Of a stretch of 64,000 nt of DNA, positions 1-11,104 are shown one piece after another (the first letter of the stretch is position 1; the number at the start of each line of letters is the position of its first letter). Origin of the DNA: Aporhodopirellula rubra (GTDB taxonomy: Bacteria > Planctomycetota > Planctomycetia > Pirellulales > Pirellulaceae); the NCBI RefSeq assembly GCF_014192335.1, contig NZ_JACHXU010000003.1:400777-464776 (forward strand), given 5' to 3'. Both the position numbers and the translations under genes were made by a program. The notes beneath the pieces were generated by a model. It was not told the DNA's origin. It saw only the letters and a program-made list of their open reading frames with translations, and did not search any database.

Positions 1-2321
1 TTGTAAAACGAAATCCGCAATGGTTCCGTTTCAATCAGTGCGGTGGGGCTGTTTGCATCCCCACAGAAATATCGCAGGTAGTTCTCCATCTCGCGCGGCG
101 AAGCAACTGGTTCACACAAATAATTGATCGCCTTGCGGGCGGCATCGAGACGGGCCTTGCCCTCCTTTAGCCAATCCTTCAATTCGACATTGGAATCGGC
201 ACCGCTATCGTCAACTTCCAGTTCATCGCTGCTGTAGACAGCGATCGTTTCTTGAACATCGCCATACAGTTCTTTGTAGTCCACGATGTATCCAAAATCT
301 TTGTCGTCGCCGTCGAGTCGATTCGTCCGACAGATCGCTTGGAACAGATTGTGGTCGTAAAGCTCGTTGTCCAGATAGATATAGCTGCACGATGGCGCGT
401 CAAAGCCTGTCAGTAGTTTGCTAACGACGATCAGCAATTTCATCGTCGCAGGCTCTTCGATGAACCGTCGTTTCGTTTCATCCTCGTAGGCCTTCGTTGT
501 TTGGCCGTCGTCGAGGACGTGCTCCGTGTAGGTGTCGAATTTGTAACGTTCGTCACTGTTCTTGGCCTCGCGAGAAATCGCGTTGTGATTTGGTTGAAAC
601 GACGTGATGATGCCGCAATGTTTGCCGAAGCTGGTGTTCTGGAACAGCCGATAGTAGTGGCAAGCTTCGTAGATTGACGCCGCCACGAGAATCGCGGTGC
701 CGCGGTCATTGCTCAACCGTGGCTTGACACCAAAGTCGTGAATAATGTCGGCGATGATCCGCTGCTTCCGCTCGCCGGCGCTCATCAGTTCTTCCATCGT
801 GGCCCAACGCTTTCGCAGAACGGCACGTTGAAAATTGTTCAGCCCCTTCGTCTTTTGCTCGAACCAATCGTCGATCGCCTTCTTGCTGGTCAAACGCTGC
901 GGAACCTTTCTCGCTTCGTACTTCAAATCCAGGACGACCTTGTCCGCAACGGCCTCGTGGAACTTGTAGGTGTGAATGTTGGTGCCAAAGACGTCACGTG
1001 TCATCGGCTTGTCCTTCTTCAACAGCGGAGTGCCTGTGAAGCCGATGAAGATTGCGTTTTCGAGCCAGCGTTTCATCTGTTTGTTCATGTCGCCACCCTG
1101 TGTCCGGTGGCACTCGTCCACAAATACATAAAAGCGACCATGGATTGGCGGTCGAGCCGCCTTCAAATCAGGCTCGAACTTGTGCAGCAATGCGCACAAC
1201 ACGCGTGGCGTGGTCGCAGACAACTTCTGCAAGAATTGTTCTCGCGACGTAATTCGCGGTGAAGGAGAATCCTCGCCAACAATTCCCGCGTTCCGCATCA
1301 CACCTTCAATTTGCTTGTCCAATTCGTCGCGATCGGTGACCACTAGAATTCGAGCATCAGCGTCGTGTTCCAGCAGCCACTTGGCAATGAGCACCATCAG
1401 GATGCTCTTGCCACTACCTTGGGTGTGCCAGATCACACCGCCTTCCTGCTTGGCAATTCGTTCCTGAGCCTTCTTAACCGCGTGGTATTGGTGAACGCGA
1501 GGAACCTTCTTTTGCCCGCCATCAAACAAAATGAAATTGCGGAGCAAATCCAACAAACGATTCTTCTCGCACATTTCCGCCAGCGGCTCATCCAAATATG
1601 CTCCCGCAGTTCCTCCGACGGTGTAGCCAACACGCTTTTCACCGACCGCCTCAGCCAGCGAATCATCGGTACGCCGTTTCCATTCCACGAAGAATTTTTC
1701 GGGCGTGCCCGTTGTGCCGTATCGTAAACCTTGCGAGTCATTGCCGGCGAACACAAGCTGGACCGTCGCGAAAAAGCCCTCGTTGAAGATCGTTTCTTGA
1801 TTGGTGATCAATTGGCGGACGCCCTCTGCCACCTCGACACTGCCACGCTTCAGCTCAATGACGCCGATGGCGATCCCATTCAGGTACAAAACCAAGTCGG
1901 GCCGACGCTGATATCCACCGCGCAGCGTCACTTCTTCAGCGATTGCGAAATCGTTTCGAGTGGCACCCTTCTCACTCCAATCAATCAAGTGGACAGTCTC
2001 ATGGGGTTTCCCGGCGGCCACCTGAACAGGGACACCAAATCGAAGCAACTGATAGGTTCGTAGGTTTGCTTGATAGAGCGAAATCCCAGTGCAGTCAGCA
2101 GCCGTTTCCAGTTTTTGAAGTGCTGCTGAAATGTGGGCTGCCGAATAGCCACGGTCATTCAAGTTGGCACGGAGCAGATCGGTCTCGATAGGTCGATTGT
2201 TCTCACGAGAATTCCAATCTCCCAAGAACCGGTAACCCAAATAGTTCGGGTTCGATCTATCTGTAAAGAGTGATATGACTCGATTCTGCGTGCGACGTTC
2301 GGAGCGTGGTTGGTCGGACAT
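1..2321 (-). CDS. hsdR: Type I restriction enzyme subunit R (partial, C-terminus beyond window)
   Basis: About 773 residues are visible and the frame runs off the left edge. HsdR is the ATP-dependent translocase and nuclease of the type I complex. The N-terminal nuclease motif is readable as RPDLV (PD at about 141) followed by IELKR (about 156-159). Helicase motifs follow: Walker A in [17 protein letters not shown] (DEAD-type box), GFTGTPLL and KLLTGFDAP. The ATG at 2321 has AGGAG about 10 nt upstream and lies 7 nt after the preceding DUF262 gene, so it is the last gene of the hsd operon. Typical HsdR is about 1000 residues, so roughly 200-250 residues are missing. Confidence 0.95.
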   Translation of the reverse strand, partial: MSDQPRSERRTQNRVISLFTDRSNPNYLGYRFLGDWNSRENNRPIETDLLRANLNDRGYSAAHISAALQKLETAADCTGISLYQANLRTYQLLRFGVPVQVAAGKPHETVHLIDWSEKGATRNDFAIAEEVTLRGGYQRRPDLVLYLNGIAIGVIELKRGSVEVAEGVRQLITNQETIFNEGFFATVQLVFAGNDSQGLRYGTTGTPEKFFVEWKRRTDDSLAEAVGEKRVGYTVGGTAGAYLDEPLAEMCEKNRLLDLLRNFILFDGGQKKVPRVHQYHAVKKAQERIAKQEGGVIWHTQGSGKSILMVLIAKWLLEHDADARILVVTDRDELDKQIEGVMRNAGIVGEDSPSPRITSREQFLQKLSATTPRVLCALLHKFEPDLKAARPPIHGRFYVFVDECHRTQGGDMNKQMKRWLENAIFIGFTGTPLLKKDKPMTRDVFGTNIHTYKFHEAVADKVVLDLKYEARKVPQRLTSKKAIDDWFEQKTKGLNNFQRAVLRKRWATMEELMSAGERKQRIIADIIHDFGVKPRLSNDRGTAILVAASIYEACHYYRLFQNTSFGKHCGIITSFQPNHNAISREAKNSDERYKFDTYTEHVLDDGQTTKAYEDETKRRFIEEPATMKLLIVVSKLLTGFDAPSCSYIYLDNELYDHNLFQAICRTNRLDGDDKDFGYIVDYKELYGDVQETIAVYSSDELEVDDSGADSNVELKDWLKEGKARLDAARKAINYLCEPVASPREMENYLRYFCGDANSPTALIETEPLRISFY

Positions 2322-2328
2322 GACTGGT

Positions 2329-4728
2329 TCAAGCTCCTGCTTCGCCGAGGTCTTTTGCCAATCGGACCAGTGTTTTCTTCAATTTGTCAATCTCGATACT
2401 GATGCATTGATAATCGTCGACCGTTACGAGATCGCCATGCTTTTCAAGGCAATCCCTTACGTGAGTCATGCTTGCTAACTTGGACGTCAACGCCCCAATT
2501 CGATACTTCTGCTCAAAAACATCGACCTCGATTCGCATTTGCTTTTTACCTTCGCGGTAGATCAAGTCGAAGTAGGGCTCTCGCTCAATACCGTTCACAT
2601 CGGCGTACTCGCCGATCGTCAGTGGGCCGAGTGATCCTTTGGCCGCCATCGCACGGAGTTCATTATTGAAAAAGCAAAATGAGTGGACCTCTGCATGGGC
2701 TGCACTCATCCGCATCTTCTTCAGCAAATAAATGTAGCCATTCTCAAAACGCATCAGGTTTTTGCCATAGCTAAACGCCTGCGGCGTTTTGACGACCGCG
2801 GCACGCCAGGCGGGCATTGTCTCGTCGCCTGCCTTGATGATCTCCAAGAGCTGATCTGGAAATGGACGGTGGTCATCTAGTTTTGCCCACAGGTCGCGCA
2901 ACTTGACACGAGCGATTCGTTCAGGAGGACTGAACGCACGAAGCAAACGTTTCCAACTGCCCTGCACAGTAGTTGCGTTGACCAATAGCGAGCGATTGCG
3001 ATTGCCGCTTTCCAAAGTGTAGTCACCCACGGTGAGCAACGCTCGCTCCCAAAGGTGGTCTTGCGAAGCGATCAATCCTTCTGCGTCAAACATCGCTTCT
3101 GCCTTGAGAAGTGAGCTTTCAAACTCAGCTTGAAGCTTCACATGCGTCGGTGCATCCCAATCGTCGATCGACGAAGCGTTTGCTTGATCGACAACGCCGC
3201 TGAAATTTAATGCAAAGTCAATTTGGCCGTCGAAGTAGCCATGCAACTCGGCACGCTCAATGAGCGGACGCCATCCATCGTGACTCAGCAACAATCCAGC
3301 CTTCAGGATTTCCTCCTTCAACTGAAGCTTCACATTCATCGGCAACTCATCCGGCACCTCCCAGGACTGGACGTATTCCAAAATTGAACCGGAATGTGGC
3401 AGAAGTCTCTGAATCAAGTTCATCCCGATCGGCAGGCGTTCAGCTCGCTCGATATTGACATTAATAATCAGGTTGTAGATTACCCGCATCCATTGCTGAA
3501 ACTTATCCGCGTCTAGCGCTGGTTCGTGTTCTCGGATGAAGAACGCGTATGCCATGAACAGCAGAATCTCGGAAACGTCCAAGCTTGTGGAGTTCCGTGT
3601 CAATCTTTCAAAAATCGCTCGTTCATCAAAATAGTCTTTGTTGGGCAGCACGATGTGCAACCCTTTGTCACCTGAAGACCAGCACTCAAGAAGCGGGATT
3701 AGTGTTCGAGTAAAGGTCTCGTCCAGCCAATTGCTATCGTGAAACGTGGCATACGTGGGCTGTGTACGTGTCAGTATCAAGACATCCTTGGTGCAGCTTG
3801 CCGCGTCGGGATCGCGAGTGATCAGAGCAACCAAGCGAAACACATTGAAAAAACTCTCGTCAACGATTTCCGCCGACCGACGGTTCCCGGACCAAAACAG
3901 ATCCAACCAAGCCGTGTCCATTCTTCGAGCCACGAACTCGTTGACGGGAAACTCGTGTCCGCCAATCGCACGGCTTTCGCCTGCGAACTGTTTCGAGAGG
4001 TCTTGTTCATACCTCGCCTTGAAAGTCTCGAATGGCGACAACGATTTGCCGCGTGCGTTCATCTTGATGTAGAGATCGTCCGTTAACTCGAAGTTTTCGA
4101 GGTCGAGTAGCTGGAACGTGATCGCGGGATGGTCTTCACTAACCAGTCGCTCGAAAAGTTCTTCACTGGCGGCGAAGCGGGTGTGGATGGCGTCCAACAT
4201 CGATAACACGGATTGAATCGTTGGATCCAATCGCCAACTTCGGAAGTACCAAGACTGGTTTGCGATCCAATGACTCAGTTGCGCTACCTCATCGGGCCGG
4301 TCCTCGGGTTGGCACTGAACCAGGGCATCAAAGAACTCATTGCTGCTTTGACGGACGCTATACGAAAAACGCGAATGATCCCCGTCACGGAACAAGTCCT
4401 CGAAGTCATCAAATCGGTCATCGCTCCACGCTAAGTACCAATGAAGCAGGTACAGCGTTGTCAGTCGTTGCTGACCATCTAGCGGTGAAAACTGAGACAG
4501 TTCATCTTCATTCGCAACGCTACCGTAGATAAAGTCCAGGTTCATCGGTAACGACGGATCACCGGGAGGCTTATTGAGGGCATCTTCGATCGCGGCCAAA
4601 AAGTCTTCTCGGACCTGCGCAACCGATGGACGACCTTGTGCGTAGTCCCGCTGAATCATCGGGATACGGATCGAATTGTGTCGTTCGAGCAATTGTTTGT
4701 AATTGAACTGGCTGCCAATGTCGCTCAC
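2329..4728 (-). CDS. DUF262 domain protein (GmrS-like), 799 aa, within hsd operon
   Basis: The DUF262 N-terminal domain is shown by the nucleotide-binding motif [11 protein letters not shown] (about residues 84-94) and by [14 protein letters not shown] further on, both typical of the GmrSD/DndB-like DUF262 family. No clear DUF1524 His-Asn nuclease signature was seen in the C-terminal half. I start it at GTG 4728 because this gives a 4-nt GTGA overlap with the upstream gene; an in-frame upstream start would run 144 nt into that gene. The family includes type IV restriction enzymes and nucleotide-dependent antiphage proteins. As the second DUF262 protein in the operon it may partner with the 599-aa one (inference). 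Confidence 0.85.
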   Translation of the reverse strand: MSDIGSQFNYKQLLERHNSIRIPMIQRDYAQGRPSVAQVREDFLAAIEDALNKPPGDPSLPMNLDFIYGSVANEDELSQFSPLDGQQRLTTLYLLHWYLAWSDDRFDDFEDLFRDGDHSRFSYSVRQSSNEFFDALVQCQPEDRPDEVAQLSHWIANQSWYFRSWRLDPTIQSVLSMLDAIHTRFAASEELFERLVSEDHPAITFQLLDLENFELTDDLYIKMNARGKSLSPFETFKARYEQDLSKQFAGESRAIGGHEFPVNEFVARRMDTAWLDLFWSGNRRSAEIVDESFFNVFRLVALITRDPDAASCTKDVLILTRTQPTYATFHDSNWLDETFTRTLIPLLECWSSGDKGLHIVLPNKDYFDERAIFERLTRNSTSLDVSEILLFMAYAFFIREHEPALDADKFQQWMRVIYNLIINVNIERAERLPIGMNLIQRLLPHSGSILEYVQSWEVPDELPMNVKLQLKEEILKAGLLLSHDGWRPLIERAELHGYFDGQIDFALNFSGVVDQANASSIDDWDAPTHVKLQAEFESSLLKAEAMFDAEGLIASQDHLWERALLTVGDYTLESGNRNRSLLVNATTVQGSWKRLLRAFSPPERIARVKLRDLWAKLDDHRPFPDQLLEIIKAGDETMPAWRAAVVKTPQAFSYGKNLMRFENGYIYLLKKMRMSAAHAEVHSFCFFNNELRAMAAKGSLGPLTIGEYADVNGIEREPYFDLIYREGKKQMRIEVDVFEQKYRIGALTSKLASMTHVRDCLEKHGDLVTVDDYQCISIEIDKLKKTLVRLAKDLGEAGA

Positions 4729-6524
4729 TGGACCACCTCCGGTTTGGGTACAAAGAAGTCCGTTAGCGTTGTTGTCATCGCCTTCAGATACGCATCCCGG
4801 TCCGACTCTTTCCAGAACATCGCGTGGTCGACGCGTTGGCTGTAGCACTTCAGAAACACGTTTCGCGTACACAGAGGCACAAAAATGCCAGCGCGGTCCA
4901 GCGACAGCAATCTTTGCCGCTTCAATGCGAACACCGCATTCTTGTAGCTGCGGTTCGTCGCTGCGTCCAAAAGCACCAAATTCGCGAGCCCATGATCCGG
5001 TTCGGGTTCAGTCTTTTCGTCGAAATGCTTGACAATCGTCTCGTAAAGCTTCGCAAATTCCTCGACCAGCGATTTCGGGTTTGGCTTCGCTAGAAACGCG
5101 TCGATCTTTTTGCGAAGGTCTGGCTGCTCGTCCTGCGATTCAAAGTAGCCGCGGACTTCGGTCAGCCATTCGTTTCGTTGAGAGACCGAGTTCAGATCAT
5201 CCGCCGAGACTGACCGTACATGTTCGATGTCCCATTCACCGCATTTGAAACTGTCAAACTGAAACCGCAAATTTGATTTCTTGCTTTCCAGCAGCGTGGC
5301 GACGTTGAACAGCAACAACACCGAACGAATCGTCGCGTTGTCCAGCGGTCGGCCGTATTGCAAGGTTTCTAGCCGTTCGCTCACAATCCCTTGAATTACG
5401 GCTCGTGTCATTTTCTCTGGTGGGGAGCCGATGATTGACTTGAACACCAGGTCACGCAATCGCTTCTCGAACTGGTCTTTCGTGCATCCCTGTGAAAGTT
5501 TGACGAGACTACCGATCGTCTTTCCTGTGTGAACGAGGAATCCCACGATATGGAATAGCGTCCGGTCGTCATACCATTCCTCCAACATCATGAACATCTG
5601 TTTCGCCCGTCTCCATTCCATCTCTGGATCTGCGTCATCCGCGTTCAGCTTTTCGCTGAAGTGGTTGAAGACCGGGTGCTGATCGTGCGTTGCATCCGTC
5701 GACATGCCATCGAATACGGCAACCAAATGGAACAGGAATCCGATTCGGTTCTGGGTAGCGCCGGGCTCATTGCTCAAGAAGTACCAAAACGCATCGTTTT
5801 GTAACGTCTTCTCGACGATGTCCCATTCGTGCGCGATCCGCAATTGTAAATCGCTGGCGTTCTTGGGCTTTTCTACCGGCCGGCGAAGAAAGAGTGCGCG
5901 GATCAGCTCGTCGTCGGTCAGCGGGATTTTGCCGACGTTTAACCGTGTGAACGCGTCGACCGGATTGTCGGAATCGGACAACTGGAACCAAATCACTTTG
6001 GTTTGATTTAGAAACGCGTTCTTGATTAGGTCGACTTCGTTCTCTCGTTCATCGAACCATTTCTCAATTGCGTTCATTGCCTTGAACAAATGATAAAAGT
6101 CGATGTTGCTGTCAGCATCTTTCTGATTTGGGTCGGCCAAGAATGCGTCCAAACTGGGCCGTGTTTCGTAATCCAGCGTAAACGATGCCATTTGCCTTTT
6201 TTGCGAGGCAAATTCGTTGAAGCATCTTAGAATCAACAACAGCGTGGTTAGCCGTTGCTGGCCATCAACGACCTCATACCCTCCACCTTTGGCAATTTTC
6301 AAGACGATTGGCTGAAGGCAGTAGAAGTGATCGGGCTGTGGATTTCTTCGCTGAGTGAACTCGCGAATGTCATCCAGTAGTTGAGTGACCTGCACAGGAG
6401 ACCAGCGATAGCCACGTTGATACGCCGCAATGTGATAGCGCTGCGGGTTGCCCGATTCTTCCAATCGGAGGTCGTTGATCGTTTTCAGAGTGATCAGTTG
6501 GTCGCTTGTTTCAGCCATGCTCAT
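4725..6524 (-). CDS. DUF262-DUF1524 protein (GmrSD/SspE-like nuclease), 599 aa
   Basis: The N-terminal DUF262 domain carries [14 protein letters not shown] and LNVGKIPLTDDELI. The C-terminal part has WDIEHV and NLVLLDAATNRSYKN, the spacing expected of a DUF1524 (HNH-like) nuclease. Proteins with this pair, such as GmrSD, SspE and BrxU, sense or cleave modified or unmodified phage DNA using nucleotides. I chose the ATG at 6524 because it overlaps the stop of a 37-aa ORF as ATGA; a GTG at 6536 is possible. It is embedded between hsdS and hsdR, so it is probably co-expressed with the type I enzyme. Confidence 0.88.
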   Translation of the reverse strand: MSMAETSDQLITLKTINDLRLEESGNPQRYHIAAYQRGYRWSPVQVTQLLDDIREFTQRRNPQPDHFYCLQPIVLKIAKGGGYEVVDGQQRLTTLLLILRCFNEFASQKRQMASFTLDYETRPSLDAFLADPNQKDADSNIDFYHLFKAMNAIEKWFDERENEVDLIKNAFLNQTKVIWFQLSDSDNPVDAFTRLNVGKIPLTDDELIRALFLRRPVEKPKNASDLQLRIAHEWDIVEKTLQNDAFWYFLSNEPGATQNRIGFLFHLVAVFDGMSTDATHDQHPVFNHFSEKLNADDADPEMEWRRAKQMFMMLEEWYDDRTLFHIVGFLVHTGKTIGSLVKLSQGCTKDQFEKRLRDLVFKSIIGSPPEKMTRAVIQGIVSERLETLQYGRPLDNATIRSVLLLFNVATLLESKKSNLRFQFDSFKCGEWDIEHVRSVSADDLNSVSQRNEWLTEVRGYFESQDEQPDLRKKIDAFLAKPNPKSLVEEFAKLYETIVKHFDEKTEPEPDHGLANLVLLDAATNRSYKNAVFALKRQRLLSLDRAGIFVPLCTRNVFLKCYSQRVDHAMFWKESDRDAYLKAMTTTLTDFFVPKPEVVQ

Positions 6525-6634
6525 TTCTTTCCGCACGATGAAGCGGCGTTGCCCGCAGTAGTTTGATTTGTCTTCTTCGAGACGCCGATTGGCTCGGACG
6601 GCATCGGATGGATTGGTCGGTTCAGTTCGCTCAT
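6521..6634 (-). CDS. 37-aa micro-ORF between hsdS and DUF262 gene
   Basis: This short frame starts MSELNRPIHPMPSEPIG and ends SSCGKK. Its ATG overlaps the hsdS stop (ATGA) and its stop overlaps the next ATG (ATGA), so it fills the 90-nt gap between two coupled genes. That double coupling supports translation; the protein resembles nothing I recognise. It is polar, with no membrane segment. It may be a small partner or inhibitor of the DUF262 protein, or only a coupling spacer that keeps ribosomes on the message. Confidence 0.5.
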   Translation of the reverse strand: MSELNRPIHPMPSEPIGVSKKTNQTTAGNAASSCGKK

Positions 6635-7947
6635 ATCAACCTCGTCTGACCAGTCAGCAATTCCTGCATCATGCCCTGTTTGAGCATCTGCGTTTTCTCC
6701 AGTCGGGCTTCGAGTTTCTCGATCTCCGCGTCCATGTCGGATAGCACCGTCGCAATCGCGGTTTGTTCCGATTGCGGCGGCTTCGGCAACGGAATGGTCT
6801 CGAACTTGTCTTTCGGCATATGGGCTATGCTCGTCTGCGTAACATAGTTTCTAAGAATCCCTCGGTCTGACCAGCGTTTGAGGAATGCAATCATCAAGCG
6901 GGAATTAAAATTGTCTCGTGCCCGCAACCGATGAAGCGCTTTCTGGAAATAGCATTCATCAAGTTGAGATCGCCAGATGGCTGCGCGGCCAACATCGCCA
7001 CCCTCGCACACCAGAAGATCACCGTCGATCAATCGGAACTTTGTCAGATCCGTTTTCGACATCGGCATCGTCTGCAGTTCTGTGACATCAATTCGTCCCC
7101 ATTGAACTGCTCGATTGCCAAGATAGTACTTTGGAACCCCAACGTTCTTCTCGGCATCTAACATCTTTCCAAGCTGAATTTCAAATTCTGCACCGACGGA
7201 AGAAACGTCCCAATCGCAGGGCACTGATCCGACGGCAGTTTCTTGGACACCCGTCTGCTTCGTTCCAAAGCCAGAGAGTCGGGTTTGGCCGGTGAGCAGT
7301 TGCTGCATGGCGGCCTGTTTGAGATCACGCTTCTTGGCGATCAACCGGCTCAGCACGTTCAGCGTTGCGTCAACATCCGAAAGCGCTTCCGCAATCGCTT
7401 CTTGCTCAGCGAGCGGGGGAAGAGGGACAGGAAAAGCCTTGATATCCCGACTGGTGATGTTGGGATCTTTCCGACTGCTGCTTGCTACCGTCTTCCAATA
7501 GTCGATGCGAAAGTTGAGCGTGTCTAATAGGTATCGTGGTTCAAGCAGGTTGTTTCGCGGTTGAACTGCGGTAATTGCCTGATTGACAGTTGCCGCAATG
7601 CCAAGAAGTCCCGTCCGTCCAATCTGCTGAAATCCGCCGTACATCGCAACAAGTACAGTTCCAGGTGGATTAAGGCTAAGCGATGTCTCACGCAGTGCAA
7701 GTTTTGTAACTCGCTCTGATGTATCGACAAGATATGTATTCCTTAAATCCATCGTCTTCACCCATGGAATCGTCCCACGTGAGAAGTATCGATCATGCGA
7801 CGCCCGCGCTGGCGTAGTCCCAGAAGACAACGTGGCCACGCTTTCCAGCGTGGCACACTTCCAATCATCAGGAATCAACCCTGCTTCCGTGTGCTTGTAA
7901 CCTTTCCGCACTGCGTAACCAACGTTCTTGTCGCGAACTTGGCTCAT
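6631..7947 (-). CDS. hsdS: Type I restriction specificity subunit S
   Basis: The 438-aa protein has the two-half layout of HsdS: two target recognition domains, each followed by a conserved helical spacer ending in LLTGQTRL (about residue 220 and again at the C-terminus). Motifs LPPLAEQEAIAEAL and KPPQSEQTAIATVL begin the two spacers. HsdS binds both halves of a bipartite target and docks two HsdM subunits. It overlaps the end of hsdM by ATGA. The two recognition domains differ from each other, so the target should be asymmetric. The target itself cannot be read from sequence. Confidence 0.95.
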   Translation of the reverse strand: MSQVRDKNVGYAVRKGYKHTEAGLIPDDWKCATLESVATLSSGTTPARASHDRYFSRGTIPWVKTMDLRNTYLVDTSERVTKLALRETSLSLNPPGTVLVAMYGGFQQIGRTGLLGIAATVNQAITAVQPRNNLLEPRYLLDTLNFRIDYWKTVASSSRKDPNITSRDIKAFPVPLPPLAEQEAIAEALSDVDATLNVLSRLIAKKRDLKQAAMQQLLTGQTRLSGFGTKQTGVQETAVGSVPCDWDVSSVGAEFEIQLGKMLDAEKNVGVPKYYLGNRAVQWGRIDVTELQTMPMSKTDLTKFRLIDGDLLVCEGGDVGRAAIWRSQLDECYFQKALHRLRARDNFNSRLMIAFLKRWSDRGILRNYVTQTSIAHMPKDKFETIPLPKPPQSEQTAIATVLSDMDAEIEKLEARLEKTQMLKQGMMQELLTGQTRLI

Positions 7948-10682
7948 GAGGCGGCCCTCATTTTGGCCAAGTGAGCGTCCACTCTTGCCGACAAGGCTTC
8001 AAGTTCATCGACCAACTCAGGCAGCGGTGTTTCATAACGCTCGGCAAGTTGTCGTACTCGTCGGGTGAGCGTTTGCGAGACGCGGTCGACTTCGGTTTGC
8101 ACCGTTGCTGAGACTGTGGGCATCCATTTGTCGTCGATAACCATCGACTTGATCTCGTCAATGCTCAGGTCCGAGTACTTTGCCCTCGCGGTGGCATCGA
8201 GCGCGTCAACGGCGACCTTCATTTTTGCTTTTAATTCGCTCTGCTGATCGAGCAATGCCAAATAACGCACCGTAACGGCTAGGTCGTCATAATTGTCCGG
8301 GATCGGATCTTCGTCGAGGCGAGCCATGATGGATTTCTCCGCTGCCGCCAGCAGCTTGGCCGCTTGTTTGGCGTCGGACTTCTGCGACTTATCTGCATCG
8401 AGATAGCTTTTTAAAACTCTCGCTTCATCGGCAGCCGGGGCTTTTTCGACTCGCGTTTTGACCGCCTTCAGTGTCAGCTTTCCCTTGGATGTTTTTAACG
8501 CCACCAAAAACCGATGATCCGCAAGCTCTTTCATTTTGGCTGCGTGAGCGCCGGCGGTTTCGACCAGTTCAGTGTATTGGTCACAGGTCGCCTTGGCCTC
8601 TTCGCTCCAAATCGGAATCATCGCCGATACGCGAGCTTCTTCGACATCGGCTTTGGACGAAACGCCCTTCAAGACGCCTTCTTCGCCGCCGTGTTCCTCA
8701 GATAACTCGACAAGCTCGGCGGCGATGCACGCCAGACGCGATTCCATGTCATCAATCTCAGCTTGTTCGTCGGCAAAATACCGAGCCACTAAGATCGACT
8801 TCGGCACCAGGTCACACACCCAGCCTCGATACTTCATCTCGCCCTTCTTCTTCCCCGATTTAATCTGCTCCCAAATCTCACGCGGCTGGGCCACCCAGCC
8901 TTCGGCGGCAATCTGGTAGCAATCGTCCTGCATGATGTCGGCCCAGTAGTCCATCAGATGCTGGTAAACGTCATAGGCATCCAGCAACGCGGCCTTCTTA
9001 AACCCGCTGAGCAGTGTTTCCGCAATGTCAGCGATCAAAGACTTTGGGTGATCGTTCTGGTCGAACGCGTTGAGCTTCGGCGTAGTGGACTTTCGCCACT
9101 TGGAGAAGATTTTAGTGGTCGTCGCGACGAATTTTTTGAATTGCTGATGATCGAAGATCGCCGAGTTGACTTCCGCGATCGGTCGACGCAATTGACTGTA
9201 GCCCGATCGGTCGGCTCGCTTGAATAGCTGTTTGCGGACTTCGGGAATGACTTCCCAATAGCGATCCATCGCGTCGATGTCACGGTTGGGGATGCCACCG
9301 AGCAGGTGCCCGTCGATGTCTTGCAAGTCCTCCGGATCGCTGCTGTCGATGTATCGCGGTAGGTTCAGGTTGTAATCGTTCTTGGGATCGGCAATCTCGC
9401 TGCGCAAGACCATCCGCGCGTACCGCGGGTCGCTGCTATCGCCTCGGTTAAACACATCGACGATGCGATGAATATCTTGTTCACGCAGCCGGTTCTTGTT
9501 GCCGTCTTTGATGAACCCCTTGGATGCGTCAATCATAAAGATGCCCTTGCGGGCGGTTGCGTTCTCTTTGCTAAGCACCAAGATGCAAGCTGGTATGCCG
9601 GTGCCGTAAAACAGGTTGGCTGGCAGTCCGATGATGCCTTTCAAGTAGCCTGAATCGACCAGTTTGCGGCGGATGACGGCCTCGGCGTTGCCACGAAACA
9701 ACACACCATGAGGAAGGATACAAGCGCCTTTGCCTTCGGATTTGAGCGATCGAATGATGTGGAGCAAATAGGCGTAGTCGCCTTGCTTGCCCGGCGGCTC
9801 TCCCCAACTGAATCGCTGGTACAGATCGGCCGACGGCGTCAGACCTGTGCTCCATGTCTTGTCACTGAACGGTGGATTGGCTACGACGTAGTCGTATGTC
9901 CGCAACGACGCGCCGTCTTTGAACTTGGGATTGGCAAGCGTGTTGCCGGCCAGGATGTTTGCAGTCGAAAAGTCGTGCAGGATCATGTTCATGCGGGCGA
10001 GACCCGCGGTGGTCACGTCTTTCTCTTGACCTTCCAGCGTGATCCGCACGCCGGCCTCGGCGGCAACCTTCAACAACAGCGATCCCGAGCCGCATGTGGG
10101 GTCATACGCGGTCGTGGCGGCGACGGCGTTGTCAGGCGAGATGCCGATGACCTTGGCCATGATCCGGCTGACTTCTGACGGCGTGTAGAATTGGCCCTTG
10201 CTCTTGCCGCTTTGCGATGCGAAGTGGCGCATCAGGTATTCGTAGGCATCGCCAAGAATGTCGTCGTTCTCGGCGCGGTTTTTGGAGAAGTCCAGCTCGG
10301 GCTTCTCAAAGATGGCGACCAAATTGGTCAGCCGATCGACCATCGCTTGGCCTTCTCCGAGCTTGTTGGGGTCGTTGAAGTCGGGGAAGTCGCTGCGGGC
10401 CAATCGCGGATTGTTGTCAATCAACGGCTGAATGATCTGCGTATTGATCTTGTCGCCGATGTCGCTCTTGCCCTTGAGCGCGATCATGTCGGCGAAGCTG
10501 GCTCCGGCGGGAATTGTCACCTCGGGGGCAAAGTCATCCGAATCGCCGTACTTGTCCGACACGTACTTGATGAACAGCATGAACAGGACATAGTCCTTGT
10601 ACTGACTAGCATCCATGCCGCCCCGAAGCTCATCACACGATGCCCAAAGTGATGAATAGAGATCCGATTTCTTGACTGCCAT
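7944..10682 (-). CDS. hsdM: Type I restriction adenine methyltransferase subunit M
   Basis: A 912-aa HsdM. The N-terminal helical domain is followed by the N6-adenine methylase core with AYDPTCGSGSLLL (SAM-binding motif I) and VVANPPFSDK (catalytic motif IV). It is longer than a classical 500-aa HsdM, with a helical C-terminal extension of about 400 residues rich in Lys, Glu and Ala. I chose the ATG at 10682 (MAVKKSDLYSS) because the upstream in-frame extension is not HsdM-like and runs towards the HTH gene. First structural gene of the RM operon. Confidence 0.95.
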   Translation of the reverse strand: MAVKKSDLYSSLWASCDELRGGMDASQYKDYVLFMLFIKYVSDKYGDSDDFAPEVTIPAGASFADMIALKGKSDIGDKINTQIIQPLIDNNPRLARSDFPDFNDPNKLGEGQAMVDRLTNLVAIFEKPELDFSKNRAENDDILGDAYEYLMRHFASQSGKSKGQFYTPSEVSRIMAKVIGISPDNAVAATTAYDPTCGSGSLLLKVAAEAGVRITLEGQEKDVTTAGLARMNMILHDFSTANILAGNTLANPKFKDGASLRTYDYVVANPPFSDKTWSTGLTPSADLYQRFSWGEPPGKQGDYAYLLHIIRSLKSEGKGACILPHGVLFRGNAEAVIRRKLVDSGYLKGIIGLPANLFYGTGIPACILVLSKENATARKGIFMIDASKGFIKDGNKNRLREQDIHRIVDVFNRGDSSDPRYARMVLRSEIADPKNDYNLNLPRYIDSSDPEDLQDIDGHLLGGIPNRDIDAMDRYWEVIPEVRKQLFKRADRSGYSQLRRPIAEVNSAIFDHQQFKKFVATTTKIFSKWRKSTTPKLNAFDQNDHPKSLIADIAETLLSGFKKAALLDAYDVYQHLMDYWADIMQDDCYQIAAEGWVAQPREIWEQIKSGKKKGEMKYRGWVCDLVPKSILVARYFADEQAEIDDMESRLACIAAELVELSEEHGGEEGVLKGVSSKADVEEARVSAMIPIWSEEAKATCDQYTELVETAGAHAAKMKELADHRFLVALKTSKGKLTLKAVKTRVEKAPAADEARVLKSYLDADKSQKSDAKQAAKLLAAAEKSIMARLDEDPIPDNYDDLAVTVRYLALLDQQSELKAKMKVAVDALDATARAKYSDLSIDEIKSMVIDDKWMPTVSATVQTEVDRVSQTLTRRVRQLAERYETPLPELVDELEALSARVDAHLAKMRAAS

Positions 10683-10767
10683 TCGTTGGCGATTCCTGCA
10701 TGTTGTTGTGTTCGTAATGCCTTGTGACGTAGGCGATTTCTGTCCTCTCGGGTCCGGTGGATCCCAT

Positions 10768-11004
10768 TCAGTCAGCGAAGTATTCCTCGTGTAGTGCTTT
10801 CCCCTTGGCACCCAACTCGATGACTAGGATTTCGATTTGCTTCATCGCCAGCGGTGACGGCTTCCGGTGCCCGTTTTCCCAGCGATTTACCGAAGAAAAA
10901 GTGACCCCAAGCTTGGCGGCAAACTTCTCTTGGCTCAGCCCGAGCTGTTCGCGAAGCGATTTCACGAGCCGCCCCAGATCTTTAGTTGTGTCAGCCACAG
11001 TCAT
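10768..11004 (-). CDS. XRE-family HTH regulator (possible RM controller)
   Basis: The 78-aa protein is a single helix-turn-helix domain: SLREQLGLSQEKFAAKLGV, then SVNRWENGHRKPSP. This is the classic XRE layout (recognition helix near residues 35-45). It lies 85 nt upstream of hsdM on the same strand and diverges from the SPARSA operon, so it could control either the restriction operon, as C proteins do, or both sides of the divergent promoter region. Its start has GGAGCTG a few bases upstream. Confidence 0.85.
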   Translation of the reverse strand: MTVADTTKDLGRLVKSLREQLGLSQEKFAAKLGVTFSSVNRWENGHRKPSPLAMKQIEILVIELGAKGKALHEEYFAD

Positions 11005-11104
11005 CAGCTCCGGTCCCCGTGCGTATTGAAGGTGCTATAGACGCTGCCTTGATTGTCGGAGACGGCATTATCCGGGTCAATCGGACTGCCGTAATCGACA
11101 GCTA

